33,411 nt of DNA from Verrucomicrobia bacterium Ga0077533. Lineage in GTDB: Bacteria > Verrucomicrobiota > Verrucomicrobiia > Opitutales > Opitutaceae. Under the pieces are notes generated by a model. That model did no database searches. It was not told the origin of the DNA and was given only the letters and a program-made list of their open reading frames with translations. The stretch lies in NCBI GenBank assembly GCA_001464505.1, contig LNEH01000124.1, positions 1 through 33,411 of the forward strand, given 5' to 3'. A program made the translations under genes and the position numbers. Numbering within the stretch: the first letter of the stretch is position 1; each line of letters starts with the position of its first letter. Positions 1 to 9,062 of this stretch are shown here, in pieces.

Positions 1-2
1 TC

Positions 3-1148
3 GGCACTCTTTCCGCCGAGGCCGACCCCGCCGTGCTCACCGCGGCGCAGCAGGAACTCGTCAAGCTCCAGACGGGTGATGCGGAGAACCTCGCCATCTG
101 GAAAAAGATCAACGATGCCTCCCTCGCCGCCTTCCAGCTCATCTACGACCAGCTGGGCATCAAGTTCGACGCCACCCACGGCGAGTCCTTCTACAACGAC
201 AAGGTCGAGCGCGTCTACCGCGAGCTGACCGACTGCGGACTCGCGCAGGAAAGCCAGGGCGCGCTGGTCGTCTTCCACCCCGAGCATCCGCGCTTCAAGA
301 CCCAGCCGTTCATCATCCGCAAGAAGGACGGCGCCGCCAACTACGCCTCCAGCGACCTCGCGACCGCCCTCTACCGCGCCGAGCACTACAAGGTCGACGG
401 CGCGGCCTACGTGATCGATTTCCGCCAGAGCGACCACATGGACCAGCTCTTCCTCACGACCGGGAAATGGTTTGAAAAGACCGGCCGCAAATTGCCACAA
501 CTCGAGCATGTCGATTTCGGCACCGTGCTGGGCGAGGACAACAAGCCGCTCAAGACCCGCCACGGCGAGAACATCCGCCTCAAGGACCTGCTCGCCGAGG
601 CCCGCGAGCGCGCCTACCAGCTTGTCACCGGCAAGAGCCCCGACTTCCCCGAGGCCGAGCGCCGCGCCATCGCCGACCTCGTCGGGGTCGCCTCCGTGCA
701 ATACGCCGATCTCTCGCAGAACCGCTCCAGCGATTATGTGTTCGCCTGGGACAAGATGATCTCGCTCGAGGGCAACACCGCCGCCTACCTGCTCTACGCC
801 GTCGCGCGCATCCGCTCGATCTTCCGCAAGGCCAACCTCGACATCACGGCGCCACCCGTCGCCGGGGCCACCGCGCCGGAGACGCCGCAGGAACTGGCCC
901 TCGCGCGCAAGATCGTGAAGTTCTCCGATGCCGTGCAACTCGCCACCAACACCCTGCGGCCCCATTTTCTCTGCCTCCACCTCTACGAGCTTGCCGGCGA
1001 GTTCAGCACTTTTTACGCCGCCGACAAAGTCATCGTGGACGACCCGGCCATGCGCGCCCGGCGCCTGCTGCTCTGCCACCGCACCCTGACCGAACTCGAG
1101 GCCGGGTTGCACCTGCTGGGCCTGCGCACTGACCTGGAGCGGATGTAG
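3..1148 (+). CDS. argS: Arginyl-tRNA synthetase, C-terminal part (5' truncated by window edge)
   Basis: Frame is open to the window start (GTLSAEADPAVLTAAQQELVKLQTGD...); ...FRQSDHMDQLF..., GTVLGEDNKPLKTRHGENIRLKDLL and C-terminal anticodon-binding DALR-type region ...LCLHLYELAGEFSTFYAADKV...LGLRTDLERM typical of class I ArgRS. Confidence 0.95.
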   Translation, partial: GTLSAEADPAVLTAAQQELVKLQTGDAENLAIWKKINDASLAAFQLIYDQLGIKFDATHGESFYNDKVERVYRELTDCGLAQESQGALVVFHPEHPRFKTQPFIIRKKDGAANYASSDLATALYRAEHYKVDGAAYVIDFRQSDHMDQLFLTTGKWFEKTGRKLPQLEHVDFGTVLGEDNKPLKTRHGENIRLKDLLAEARERAYQLVTGKSPDFPEAERRAIADLVGVASVQYADLSQNRSSDYVFAWDKMISLEGNTAAYLLYAVARIRSIFRKANLDITAPPVAGATAPETPQELALARKIVKFSDAVQLATNTLRPHFLCLHLYELAGEFSTFYAADKVIVDDPAMRARRLLLCHRTLTELEAGLHLLGLRTDLERM

Positions 1149-1270
1149 AGCCTATCCGAAAACCATGAAATTTTTTCGTAGGCCAGCGTGCTTGCACGCG
1201 CCGCTCATTCCGAAGCGCGACTAAGGTCGCTGCCCACCACTGCGCGAAACCGGGTTTCCGGATAGCCTCT
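1147..1270. repeat. Miniature inverted-repeat element starting at the argS stop codon
   Basis: Ends agagcctatccgaaaacc / ggtttccggatagcctct are inverted repeats (16/18); internal hairpin gcgtgcttgcacgc. Confidence 0.5.
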
Positions 1271-1276
1271 AATGTC

Positions 1277-1309
1277 CTGTAGCGGCGGTCTGTGACCGCC
1301 GGGCTACAG
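1277..1309. repeat. REP-like palindrome, family A copy 1
   Basis: ctgtagcggcggtctgtgaccgccgggctacag: nested arms ctgtagc/gctacag and ggcggtc/gaccgcc; same core at 8985, 13388 and 26044. Confidence 0.7.
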
Positions 1310-1371
1310 ATCGGACCCCGCCGGCACTTCGCTCTTGCCGCGCCCGCCCCGGGCCGCAACATGGGCGCACT

Positions 1372-2154
1372 ATGTCAGGCGGCTCATCCGAATCTTCCGG
1401 CCCGGAATACTACGTCCGCGGTGTCAACGATACCGAAGCGCGCGGCCCCTTCTCCATGGAGCAGCTGCGCTCGCTCACCGAAAGCAGCGACCCCGCCAAG
1501 GGCATCACCCCCGAGACCTATTTCTACGACACCGCCAGCGAGCAGTGGCTGCAACTCGGCTCGCACCCGCAGCTGAAAGCCACCCTCTGGCCCGAGAAAA
1601 AGAAGATGGGCTTCAAGCAAAAGGAATTCGTGGCCGTCAACGAGGAGAAATCCGCGAGCGCCCCGGCCATTACCGTGCAGGAATTCCTCGCCGCGGCCGA
1701 GGGGAAGACCGACGAGACCAAGGGCAAGATGGACAAATCCGAGACAATGATGAAGGCCGCCGCCTGGGGCACGCGGTCCGCCGCCATCATCTCGCTGCTC
1801 AGCGCCATCGCGCTCATCCTCCCGAGCATCGACCCGCTCATCGCCTTGGATTTTGCCAAGCTGGCCGACAAGCCGTTCGTTTACCTCGGGGTGGTCGACG
1901 CCGTCATCGGCCTCCTGCTCCTTCTCGGTGTCATCACCATTTATCCCTTTGTGCGTTTCCGCGCGGTATTCGGCCTGGGCTTTCTCGGCTTCCTGTTCAT
2001 GACCCAGGACCAGCTCACGCCGATGATCGCGGTGGCGGCGGGTTCGATCGGGCTTTATTTCTGCACGATCTTCCTGAGTTACATCCCGCTCGCCGTGGCG
2101 GCCCTCGTGGGCCTCGGCGGGATGGCGATGCTTGCCACCCTGGCCTACTCCTGA
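1372..2154 (+). CDS. Membrane protein with N-terminal GYF_2-like domain
   Basis: N-terminus YYVRGVNDTEARGPFSMEQLRSL...W resembles the GYF_2 pattern; several C-terminal hydrophobic helices. Confidence 0.75.
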   Translation: MSGGSSESSGPEYYVRGVNDTEARGPFSMEQLRSLTESSDPAKGITPETYFYDTASEQWLQLGSHPQLKATLWPEKKKMGFKQKEFVAVNEEKSASAPAITVQEFLAAAEGKTDETKGKMDKSETMMKAAAWGTRSAAIISLLSAIALILPSIDPLIALDFAKLADKPFVYLGVVDAVIGLLLLLGVITIYPFVRFRAVFGLGFLGFLFMTQDQLTPMIAVAAGSIGLYFCTIFLSYIPLAVAALVGLGGMAMLATLAYS

Positions 2155-2182
2155 GCGCGCCTGGGCGCTCCGGGTCCCGTCC

Positions 2183-3652
2183 ATGCCGCTGCCCACGCTC
2201 CTGGCCCGACTCCGGCGGCTTTGGACGCACGATATCTGGGCGGCCGGACTGATCCGCGAAAGTTCACCCAAGAGCCGGCTCTACGCCCTGCTGCGGATTG
2301 TCTCGATCACGCTCTCAGGCCTGCATGAGATGCATGTGGCCATCCGCGCCGCCGCGCTCAGTTTCAGTTCGCTGCTGGCCTTGGGTCCGCTCGTGGCCAT
2401 CGCCGTCCTCATCTCGGGCTTTGCCCTCGGCAACCAGGACCCCGCCTTCGCGGCCCAGGCGGTAAACCGTGTCATCAACTTCATCGCCCCGCAGATGGCA
2501 CAATATGACCGGGCCGGACAGGAGGAGCACAAGACCGGCCCGGCTGCATCGGCCGCCACGCCGCAGATGGTCCAGCTCATCAACAATTTCATCACCAGTT
2601 CCCGCTCCGGCACCGCCGGTCTGATCGGCATCCTCACCCTCTTCGTCATCGTGATCGGCCTCTTCACGACGATTGAGAACACCTTCAATGACATCTGGGG
2701 CGTGCGCCGCGGCCGCAGCTGGATGGCGCGCATCGTCTACTATTGGAGCGTCATCACGCTCGGCGCCCTGCTCTTCTTCACCTCGCTCACGCTGCTCTCG
2801 GCCGGCGCGTTTATGAATGTCTTCTTTGAGAAAATCCCCCTCGGTCTCCAGCTCAAGAGTCTGTTCGTCTGGATGCTGCCGTCGGGTTCCGTTCTCCTGC
2901 TCGTGTTCATCCTGACGCTGTTCTACCGGCTCGTGCCGCACACCCGCGTGCGCTGGCCCGCCGCCATTCTGGGCGCCGTCATCGTCACCGCCCTGCTCTT
3001 TCTCAACAACTACCTCGCCTTCCTTTATTTCAAGCGCGTCGTCCTGTCGAAAAGCCTTTACGGCTCGGTCAGCATCTTCCCGATCCTGATGATCGGCCTC
3101 TACATCTTCTGGTTTTTCGTGCTGGTCGGCGGCCAGATCACCTACGCCGTGCAAAACGTGCGTTACCGGAGCAGCCAGACCGCCTGGCACAGTCTCAACC
3201 ACGTCACCCGCGAGAGCATGTCGCTGGTCGTGCTCCTGCTGATCGCCCGCCGTTTCAAGGCCGCCGCCCCGGCCTACGCCGTCAGTGAGCTGGCCCAGCT
3301 CATCCGCGTGCCCTCGCAAATCCTCAACGAGAGCCTCAACCGCCTCTGCGACCTCAAGCTCATCACCGAGCTGCCCCCGGCGGACGCCGCCGACCCCAAC
3401 GATTTCCGTTACCAGCCCGCCCGGCCGCTCGACCAGATCACGCTCGAGGAATTCCGCCATAAATTTGAGCACTACGGCGAAGCCCCTGCCGGCGCCCTGC
3501 TCGACAACGTGGATCCCGTCCTCGCCCTCTATCACCAGCGCCTCGCCCAAGCCCTGCCCGTCGCCCTCGGCGGCCAATCCCTCGACCAACTCATCGGCGA
3601 GTTGGAACCCAGCCAGACCTTCTCCCCCTTCCCGGCGAAGGAGCAGGGTTAG
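2183..3652 (+). CDS. YihY/virulence factor BrkB family membrane protein with C-terminal winged-helix-like extension
   Basis: ...AIRAAALSFSSLLALGPLVAIAVLI..., ...IENTFNDIWGVRRGRSW..., multiple TMs; start ATG at 2183 chosen because the longer ORF start (2132) overlaps the upstream gene. Confidence 0.85.
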   Translation: MPLPTLLARLRRLWTHDIWAAGLIRESSPKSRLYALLRIVSITLSGLHEMHVAIRAAALSFSSLLALGPLVAIAVLISGFALGNQDPAFAAQAVNRVINFIAPQMAQYDRAGQEEHKTGPAASAATPQMVQLINNFITSSRSGTAGLIGILTLFVIVIGLFTTIENTFNDIWGVRRGRSWMARIVYYWSVITLGALLFFTSLTLLSAGAFMNVFFEKIPLGLQLKSLFVWMLPSGSVLLLVFILTLFYRLVPHTRVRWPAAILGAVIVTALLFLNNYLAFLYFKRVVLSKSLYGSVSIFPILMIGLYIFWFFVLVGGQITYAVQNVRYRSSQTAWHSLNHVTRESMSLVVLLLIARRFKAAAPAYAVSELAQLIRVPSQILNESLNRLCDLKLITELPPADAADPNDFRYQPARPLDQITLEEFRHKFEHYGEAPAGALLDNVDPVLALYHQRLAQALPVALGGQSLDQLIGELEPSQTFSPFPAKEQG

Positions 3653-3777
3653 ACGTTTTTTTGCCTGATGCAGGCAGGTCATGTCTGTATCAATAGCGCC
3701 GTTCCGGCCCTCGGCTACGAGTCAAGTTCGCCTGTTGACAGCGGCTCCTCCATTTCTACGTTGAGCCGCTTTCCCCC

Positions 3778-5481
3778 ATGATTTCCTGGATCCAACGCTA
3801 CTTTCAGAAGCACTTCCGCCTCGTGTTCGCCGTCATCCTGATCGCCGTGGCTGTGCCCATGGTCTTCATCTACAGCGCCTCGGGCGGCACCGGCGACGGC
3901 AAGCACGCGGGCAAACTCCTCGAACGCCCCTTCTTCGGCTACAACCTCGGCAATGCCGAGCAGACCCGCCGCATCGTCTCCGACGGCACCTGGAGCATCC
4001 GCCTTAAGGCCGGCTACGACGCCCTCCAAGGCGACCAAGTCCAGCAATACGCCCTGCAACGCATCGCCGGTCTGGCCCTCGCCGAAGAGCTCCACCTTCC
4101 TGTTCCCACCGCCGAGCAGGTCGCCAAGGCTGTCGCCACCCTCCGGGCCTTCCAGAACGAACAGGGTCAGTTCGACCAAGCCCGCTACACCCAGTTCGCC
4201 GACTCCCTTAAGACCCACAACGACCTCACGGGTGCCGACATCAACCGCATCCTGCGCGACGACGTGCGCCTGGAGGCGCTGGCCAAGCTCGTCGGTGGCC
4301 CGGGCTACGTCCTCCCCCACGACATCAAGCAGCAGCTCATCCTGGCCGACTCCATCTGGACCATCCAAGTCGCCACCCTCGACTACGCCGCCTTCAACCC
4401 CGCCCTCAACCCGACCGAGGACACGTTGAAAAAATTCCATGCGGACAACGCCTTCCGCTACGACGTGCCCGCCCGCCCGCGGCTGAGCCTCGTCGAGTTC
4501 AAGGGTGCCGACTACCTACCGCCCGTCGCCCCCACCGAGGCCGAGCTTCGCGCCTTCTACAATTCCAACCCCGCCCGCTTCCCGGTTTCCGCCCTGAGCT
4601 CGCCGAATGGGCCCGCCGAAACCGGCAAGAAGGACGACAAACCAGCAATCGCTCCCGCCACCACCGTGGACAATTTCCTCAAAGTCCGCGCACAGGTTGA
4701 AGCCACCTTGAGGGAGGCCGTCGGCGCCCGCGGCGCCGCCAAGGCCGCCAACGACCTCGCCACCGCCATCTTCGAGCGCAAGCTCGCCGCCAACTCGCCG
4801 GAGCTGACCGCCTTCCTCGCCGAACAGCGCCATCCCGCGAAAGCCGTCGCCCCCTTCGCCCCCGATCAGCCCCCGGCCGATATGCCATGGCTCGCCAGCT
4901 ACACCGAGCAGATCTCGCGCCTCAGCAAGGAACGTCACTTCTCCGACCCGCTGCCCACCACCGACAGTTTCGTCATCCTGCTGTGGAACGAGAGCCTGCC
5001 GGGCTACCAACCCCTCTTCACCGAAGTGCGCGACCGCGTGCTCGCCGATTACAAAGACGGCGAGAAACGAAAACTCTTCATCGCCCGTGGCCAGACCCTG
5101 CGCACGCAGCTTGCCGCCGCCGCCAAGACGGCCGCCGCCAATTTCGCCGCCACCGCCGCCACCGAGAAACTTGAGGTCAAGAGTTATGCCGGCTTTACCT
5201 TCCGCCAGCCGCCGCAGGACATGCCTTACCAGGCCTTCGGCGCTCTCCAAGGCCTCGAGGCGGGTCAGGTCGCCGAGATGGTGGCTGACGCGGATAAAGG
5301 CTACCTCGTTTTTGCCCAGGAGAAAAAACAACCCGACCTCACGCCCGGCAACCCGCGCTACGCCGAGCTCCAGCAGCAGATGATGATCCGCACCGCCGCC
5401 AACAACGGCAGCACCTATCTCGGCGAACTCGTCGAGCGCGAACTCCGGAAATCCGAAGCGGCCGCCCCCGTCCGGCCCTGA
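3778..5481 (+). CDS. SurA/PpiD-like periplasmic peptidyl-prolyl isomerase / foldase
   Basis: Single N-terminal TM anchor (FRLVFAVILIAVAVPMVFIY) followed by SurA_N-like helical region (ALQRIAGLALAEELHLPVPTAEQVAKAVATLRAFQNEQGQFDQARYTQF). Confidence 0.75.
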   Translation: MISWIQRYFQKHFRLVFAVILIAVAVPMVFIYSASGGTGDGKHAGKLLERPFFGYNLGNAEQTRRIVSDGTWSIRLKAGYDALQGDQVQQYALQRIAGLALAEELHLPVPTAEQVAKAVATLRAFQNEQGQFDQARYTQFADSLKTHNDLTGADINRILRDDVRLEALAKLVGGPGYVLPHDIKQQLILADSIWTIQVATLDYAAFNPALNPTEDTLKKFHADNAFRYDVPARPRLSLVEFKGADYLPPVAPTEAELRAFYNSNPARFPVSALSSPNGPAETGKKDDKPAIAPATTVDNFLKVRAQVEATLREAVGARGAAKAANDLATAIFERKLAANSPELTAFLAEQRHPAKAVAPFAPDQPPADMPWLASYTEQISRLSKERHFSDPLPTTDSFVILLWNESLPGYQPLFTEVRDRVLADYKDGEKRKLFIARGQTLRTQLAAAAKTAAANFAATAATEKLEVKSYAGFTFRQPPQDMPYQAFGALQGLEAGQVAEMVADADKGYLVFAQEKKQPDLTPGNPRYAELQQQMMIRTAANNGSTYLGELVERELRKSEAAAPVRP

Positions 5482-5669
5482 AGCCGGCCGGACCGCCCGG
5501 CCGGGCCGCTCATCCTGCCATAAAGCCGCCCGCCCATTGCGCTCGTGCCACCGTCCTCGCGGTGGCATTTTCTTTCCTGAAACCACCCCAGCGACGCCAC
5601 CGTCACAAAAAGCTTAAACTTTTGCCTGATTTCAGGTGTTCTAACCCCGTCATCCCTTTCATTTCTCCC

Positions 5670-7151
5670 ATGACCATCATCACCCGCCGCCTTTGCGTCT
5701 TGTTGCTCGCTGCCGCCACGGCCCTGACCGCCGCCCGCGCCCAAGAAGCCCCGCCCCAGCTCACCCTCGAGGAGTGCATCACCCGCGCCATGAAGCGCAA
5801 CCTCGACCTCGAAATCCAGCGCTACAACCCCGACATCGCCCGCAACGCCATCGACGCCGCCCGGGCGGAGTTCGACCCCACAGTCTCGCTCACTGCGACA
5901 CGCTCCTTCACCCAACAGCCCGGCGCCCTCAGCGCACTCGATGGCTCCGCTTCCCCCACTTCGGAAAGCACGACCACCCGCCTGGCCCTCAACCAGCGCG
6001 TCGCCACCGGCGCCACCGTGGGCCTCAGCACCCAGCTCAACCGCTCGGCGAGCAACTCCAGCTTCACCACCCTCAACCCCGCCTACAACGCCGACTTCAC
6101 GCTCAGCGTCAACCAGCCGCTGCTCCGCGGCTCCGGTCTCGCCATCAACCGGACTGCGATCCACCGCAATGAGATCGGCCTCGCCCGCGCCAACCTCGAC
6201 TACAAGGTCGGCGCCCTCAACGTCATCCAGCGCACCGAGGACGCTTACTCCAATCTCGTCTTCGCCCGCGAACAAATTGAGGTCCGCAAGTTCTCCCTCG
6301 CGCTCGCCGAGAAACTCCACGACGAGGCCCGCACCCGCCGCGATACCGGCGTCGCCACCGACCTCGACGTCTTCCAGGCCGGCGTCGGCGTCGCCAACGC
6401 CCGCCGCGGCGTCATCCTCGCCCGGCAGTCCGTCCGCGACAGCGAGGAGGCCCTCCTCGCCCTCATCGGCCAGTTCGAGCTCGAGGGCCCGCTCGGCCCG
6501 GTGCGCTTCACGGAGTTCGGCGAAGCCCTGCCCGTCCTCGCTTCCTCCCTCAACCTGGCCAAGCAGAACCAGCCCGATTATCTCTCCACGCAAGCCGGCA
6601 TTGAGCAGCTCCGGCTCGACCTGAACCTCGCCAAGGACGCCACCCTGCCCACGCTCGGTGTCGGCGGCGCCCTCGGTTACAACGGCCGGCAGGGCAACGC
6701 TGGCGACGCTTACCGTCAGATCCCCGACCGCGAAGGCTACACCTGGCAGGTCAACCTTTCCCTCAGCGTGCCGGTCGGCTTTCGCGGCGACAAGGCCCGC
6801 TACCGCCAGAGCCTTGCCACCCTCGGCCGCGAGCAGACCCGCCTCCGCCTTATCGAGCAGAACATCGAGGTGCAGGTGCGCGCCGCCGTCCGCGCCGTCG
6901 AGACCAACTTCGAAAGCGTGAAAATCTCCGCCCAGGCCCGCGAACTCAGCACCAAGCAATACGAGCTTGAGAAGGCCAGGTTCGACGCCGGCCTCTCCAC
7001 CTCCCGCCGCGTGCTCGAAGCGCAGAACGACCTCGAAGCCGCCCGCATCAACGAATTGCAGGCCAAGGTCAGCCTCCGCACCTCCCTCGCCGCCCTGCAC
7101 CGCATCGAGGGCAGCTCGCTGCAGCGTTATGCGGTTACGCTGCCTTATTGA
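5670..7151 (+). CDS. TolC-family outer membrane efflux protein
   Basis: Signal peptide (MTIITRRLCVLLLAAATALTAARAQ), LTLEECITRAMKRNLDLEIQR, RRDTGVATDLDVFQAGVGVANARR, repeated coiled-coil TolC pattern; ATG at 5670 preferred. Confidence 0.9.
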   Translation: MTIITRRLCVLLLAAATALTAARAQEAPPQLTLEECITRAMKRNLDLEIQRYNPDIARNAIDAARAEFDPTVSLTATRSFTQQPGALSALDGSASPTSESTTTRLALNQRVATGATVGLSTQLNRSASNSSFTTLNPAYNADFTLSVNQPLLRGSGLAINRTAIHRNEIGLARANLDYKVGALNVIQRTEDAYSNLVFAREQIEVRKFSLALAEKLHDEARTRRDTGVATDLDVFQAGVGVANARRGVILARQSVRDSEEALLALIGQFELEGPLGPVRFTEFGEALPVLASSLNLAKQNQPDYLSTQAGIEQLRLDLNLAKDATLPTLGVGGALGYNGRQGNAGDAYRQIPDREGYTWQVNLSLSVPVGFRGDKARYRQSLATLGREQTRLRLIEQNIEVQVRAAVRAVETNFESVKISAQARELSTKQYELEKARFDAGLSTSRRVLEAQNDLEAARINELQAKVSLRTSLAALHRIEGSSLQRYAVTLPY

Positions 7152-7169
7152 GACTTACCCAAAGAAGAG

Positions 7170-7273
7170 ACACACTCCGTCGCTGCGCGCCACCCCTCTT
7201 GATAGAGGGGCCCCAAACCCGCGCTGCTGAAATCCCCTCTATGAAGAGGGGTGCCCGTCAGGGCGGGGTGTGT
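7170..7273. repeat. Palindromic intergenic repeat (family C)
   Basis: acacactccg...cacccctcttgatagagggg...cccctctatgaagaggggtg...cggggtgtgt: nested inverted repeats. Confidence 0.6.
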
Positions 7274-7363
7274 CGGGCTCGGCTAGCGGCTCGCTGTGAC
7301 CACCGTCACTTCTTTGCGTAATTTTCAATAAGCCACGCACATTCCCGCCGGTCTTCGCGTCAG

Positions 7364-7390
7364 CCGCGCCGAAGCCTTGGCGAAGGCGGG
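7364..7390. repeat. Family F hairpin repeat copy (ccgcgccgaagccttggcgaaggcggg)
   Basis: Related to 29862-29895, 30401-30432 (opposite orientation) and degenerate 31184-31210. Confidence 0.45.
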
Positions 7391-7430
7391 CAGCGCTACG
7401 CGGTGACGCTGCCGTAACGTGGTGTCGCTT

Positions 7431-7491
7431 GTAGGTCGGGCTTTACGCCCGACACTCCGGGCCCACCTGTCGGGGATAAACCCCGACCTAC
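7431..7491. repeat. Palindromic repeat family B copy 1
   Basis: gtaggtcgggctttacgcccgac...gtcggggataaaccccgacctac; near-identical arms recur at 31288-31347. Confidence 0.75.
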
Positions 7492-7586
7492 CGTTTGCCT
7501 CCGCACGCGTTTCATCCTTTCGGCCTGCAATTAAACCCTTGTCGCCCCATGGCGTCCGGGGTTTTTCTTTGGGCCCCACGCCGCCC

Positions 7587-8978
7587 ATGCAGTTCCAGAC
7601 CATCATCGAGCCCTTCCGGATCAAGACGGTTGAGCCCATCCGTTTCACCACCCGCGAGCAACGCGCCATCGCGCTGGAGACCGCCGCCTACAATCTGTTT
7701 CGCCTCAAGGCCGAGGACGTCATCATCGACCTGTTGACCGACTCCGGCACCGGCGCGATGTCCTCCGCCCAGTGGGCCGGCATGATGCAAGGCGACGAGT
7801 CCTACGCCGGCGCCCGCTCGTTCTTCCGGTTTGAGTCGGCGGTGCGCGATGTGACCGGCTACCGCCACATCATCCCGACCCACCAGGGCCGCGCCGCCGA
7901 GCGCATCCTGTTCACCAGTGCGTGCAAGGCCGGGGACCTCGTGCCGAGCAACACGCATTTCGACACCACGCGCGCCAACCTCGAGGCCGTCGGGGTCACC
8001 GCCCTCGACCTGCGCTGCGCCGAGGCCACCCAACCGGCGCTCCTCGCCCCCTTCAAGGGCAACATCGACCTGGTCGCGCTGGAGCGCTGCCTGACGGAGC
8101 ACAAGGGCCGGGTGCCGTTCGCGATGATCACCATCACGAACAATTCCGGTGGCGGCCAGCCGGTCAGCCTCGCCAACATCCAAGCCACGTCGGCGCTGTG
8201 CAAGGCGCACCGCGTGCCACTCATCCTCGACGCCTGCCGCTTTGCCGAGAACGCCTGGTTCATCAAGCAGCGCGAACCCGGCCAGAGCAGCCGCACCCCC
8301 GCCGCCATCGCCCGCGAGGCGTTCGATTGCGCCGACGGCTGCACCATGTCGGCCAAGAAGGACGGCCTGGTGAACATCGGCGGTTTTCTCGCGCTCAATG
8401 ACGACGCCCTCGCCGCCACGTGCCGCAACAATCTCATCCTCACCGAAGGCTTCCCCACTTACGGCGGCCTCGCGGGCTACGATCTGGAGGCGCTCGCCAT
8501 CGGCATCAAGGAGGTGCTCGATGAGGACTACCTGCGTTACCGCATCCGCTCCGTCGCCTACCTCGGCGACAAGCTGACGGCCGCCGGCGTGCCCATCGTC
8601 CAGCCCCCGGGCGGCCACGCCATCTACATCGATGCCAAGGCCATGCTGCCGCACATCCCCCCGCACGAATTTCCTGCCTGGACTCTGTCGCTGGCGCTCT
8701 ACCTCGAGGGCGGGGTGCGTTCGGTGGAGATCGGTTCGGTCATGTTCGGCCGCCAGCCCGATGGCACGGAGAAACCCGCGGCCATGGAACTTGTCCGCCT
8801 CGCGTTCCCGCGCCGCGTTTACACCCAGAGCCACGTGGACTACCTCGCCGAAGTGATTCTCCACGTCCACGGCCTGCGCGATCGTCTTCGCGGCGTGAAG
8901 CTGACCGAGGCCCCCGAACAGCTCCGCCATTTCACCGCCCGGTTCGCCCCCATCACTGGAACCGTGATTGCGGATTGA
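7587..8978 (+). CDS. tnaA: Beta-eliminating lyase, tryptophanase-like (PLP-dependent)
   Basis: EPFRIKTVEPIRFTTREQR, IDLLTDSGTGAMSSAQWAGMMQGDESYAG, IPTHQGRAAE, RFAENAWFIKQRE, PLP lysine region SAKKDGLVNIGGFL, RSVEIGSVMFGR, LRHFTARF. Confidence 0.85.
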   Translation: MQFQTIIEPFRIKTVEPIRFTTREQRAIALETAAYNLFRLKAEDVIIDLLTDSGTGAMSSAQWAGMMQGDESYAGARSFFRFESAVRDVTGYRHIIPTHQGRAAERILFTSACKAGDLVPSNTHFDTTRANLEAVGVTALDLRCAEATQPALLAPFKGNIDLVALERCLTEHKGRVPFAMITITNNSGGGQPVSLANIQATSALCKAHRVPLILDACRFAENAWFIKQREPGQSSRTPAAIAREAFDCADGCTMSAKKDGLVNIGGFLALNDDALAATCRNNLILTEGFPTYGGLAGYDLEALAIGIKEVLDEDYLRYRIRSVAYLGDKLTAAGVPIVQPPGGHAIYIDAKAMLPHIPPHEFPAWTLSLALYLEGGVRSVEIGSVMFGRQPDGTEKPAAMELVRLAFPRRVYTQSHVDYLAEVILHVHGLRDRLRGVKLTEAPEQLRHFTARFAPITGTVIAD

Positions 8979-8984
8979 TTTTTT

Positions 8985-9009
8985 CTGTAGCGGCGGTCTG
9001 TGACCGCCG
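8985..9009. repeat. REP-like palindrome, family A copy 2
   Basis: ctgtagcggcggtctgtgaccgccg. Confidence 0.65.
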
Positions 9010-9062
9010 TAAACATCCTCGCCGACGGTCACACCGGCGGCGGCACCGCACCTTTCCGCCGC

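Noticed and set aside
1335-2252. 305-aa plus-strand ORF overlapping the GYF_2 gene in another frame
   Set aside because: Arg/His/Pro-rich alternative-frame translation; 1372-2154 frame has domain and TM pattern
2315-3682. 455-aa minus-strand ORF antisense to the YihY gene
   Set aside because: Shadow ORF; hydrophilic repetitive translation, complement of hydrophobic codons
5415-7100. 561-aa minus-strand ORF antisense to the TolC-family gene
   Set aside because: Same GC-frame shadow pattern; no plausible start context or motifs
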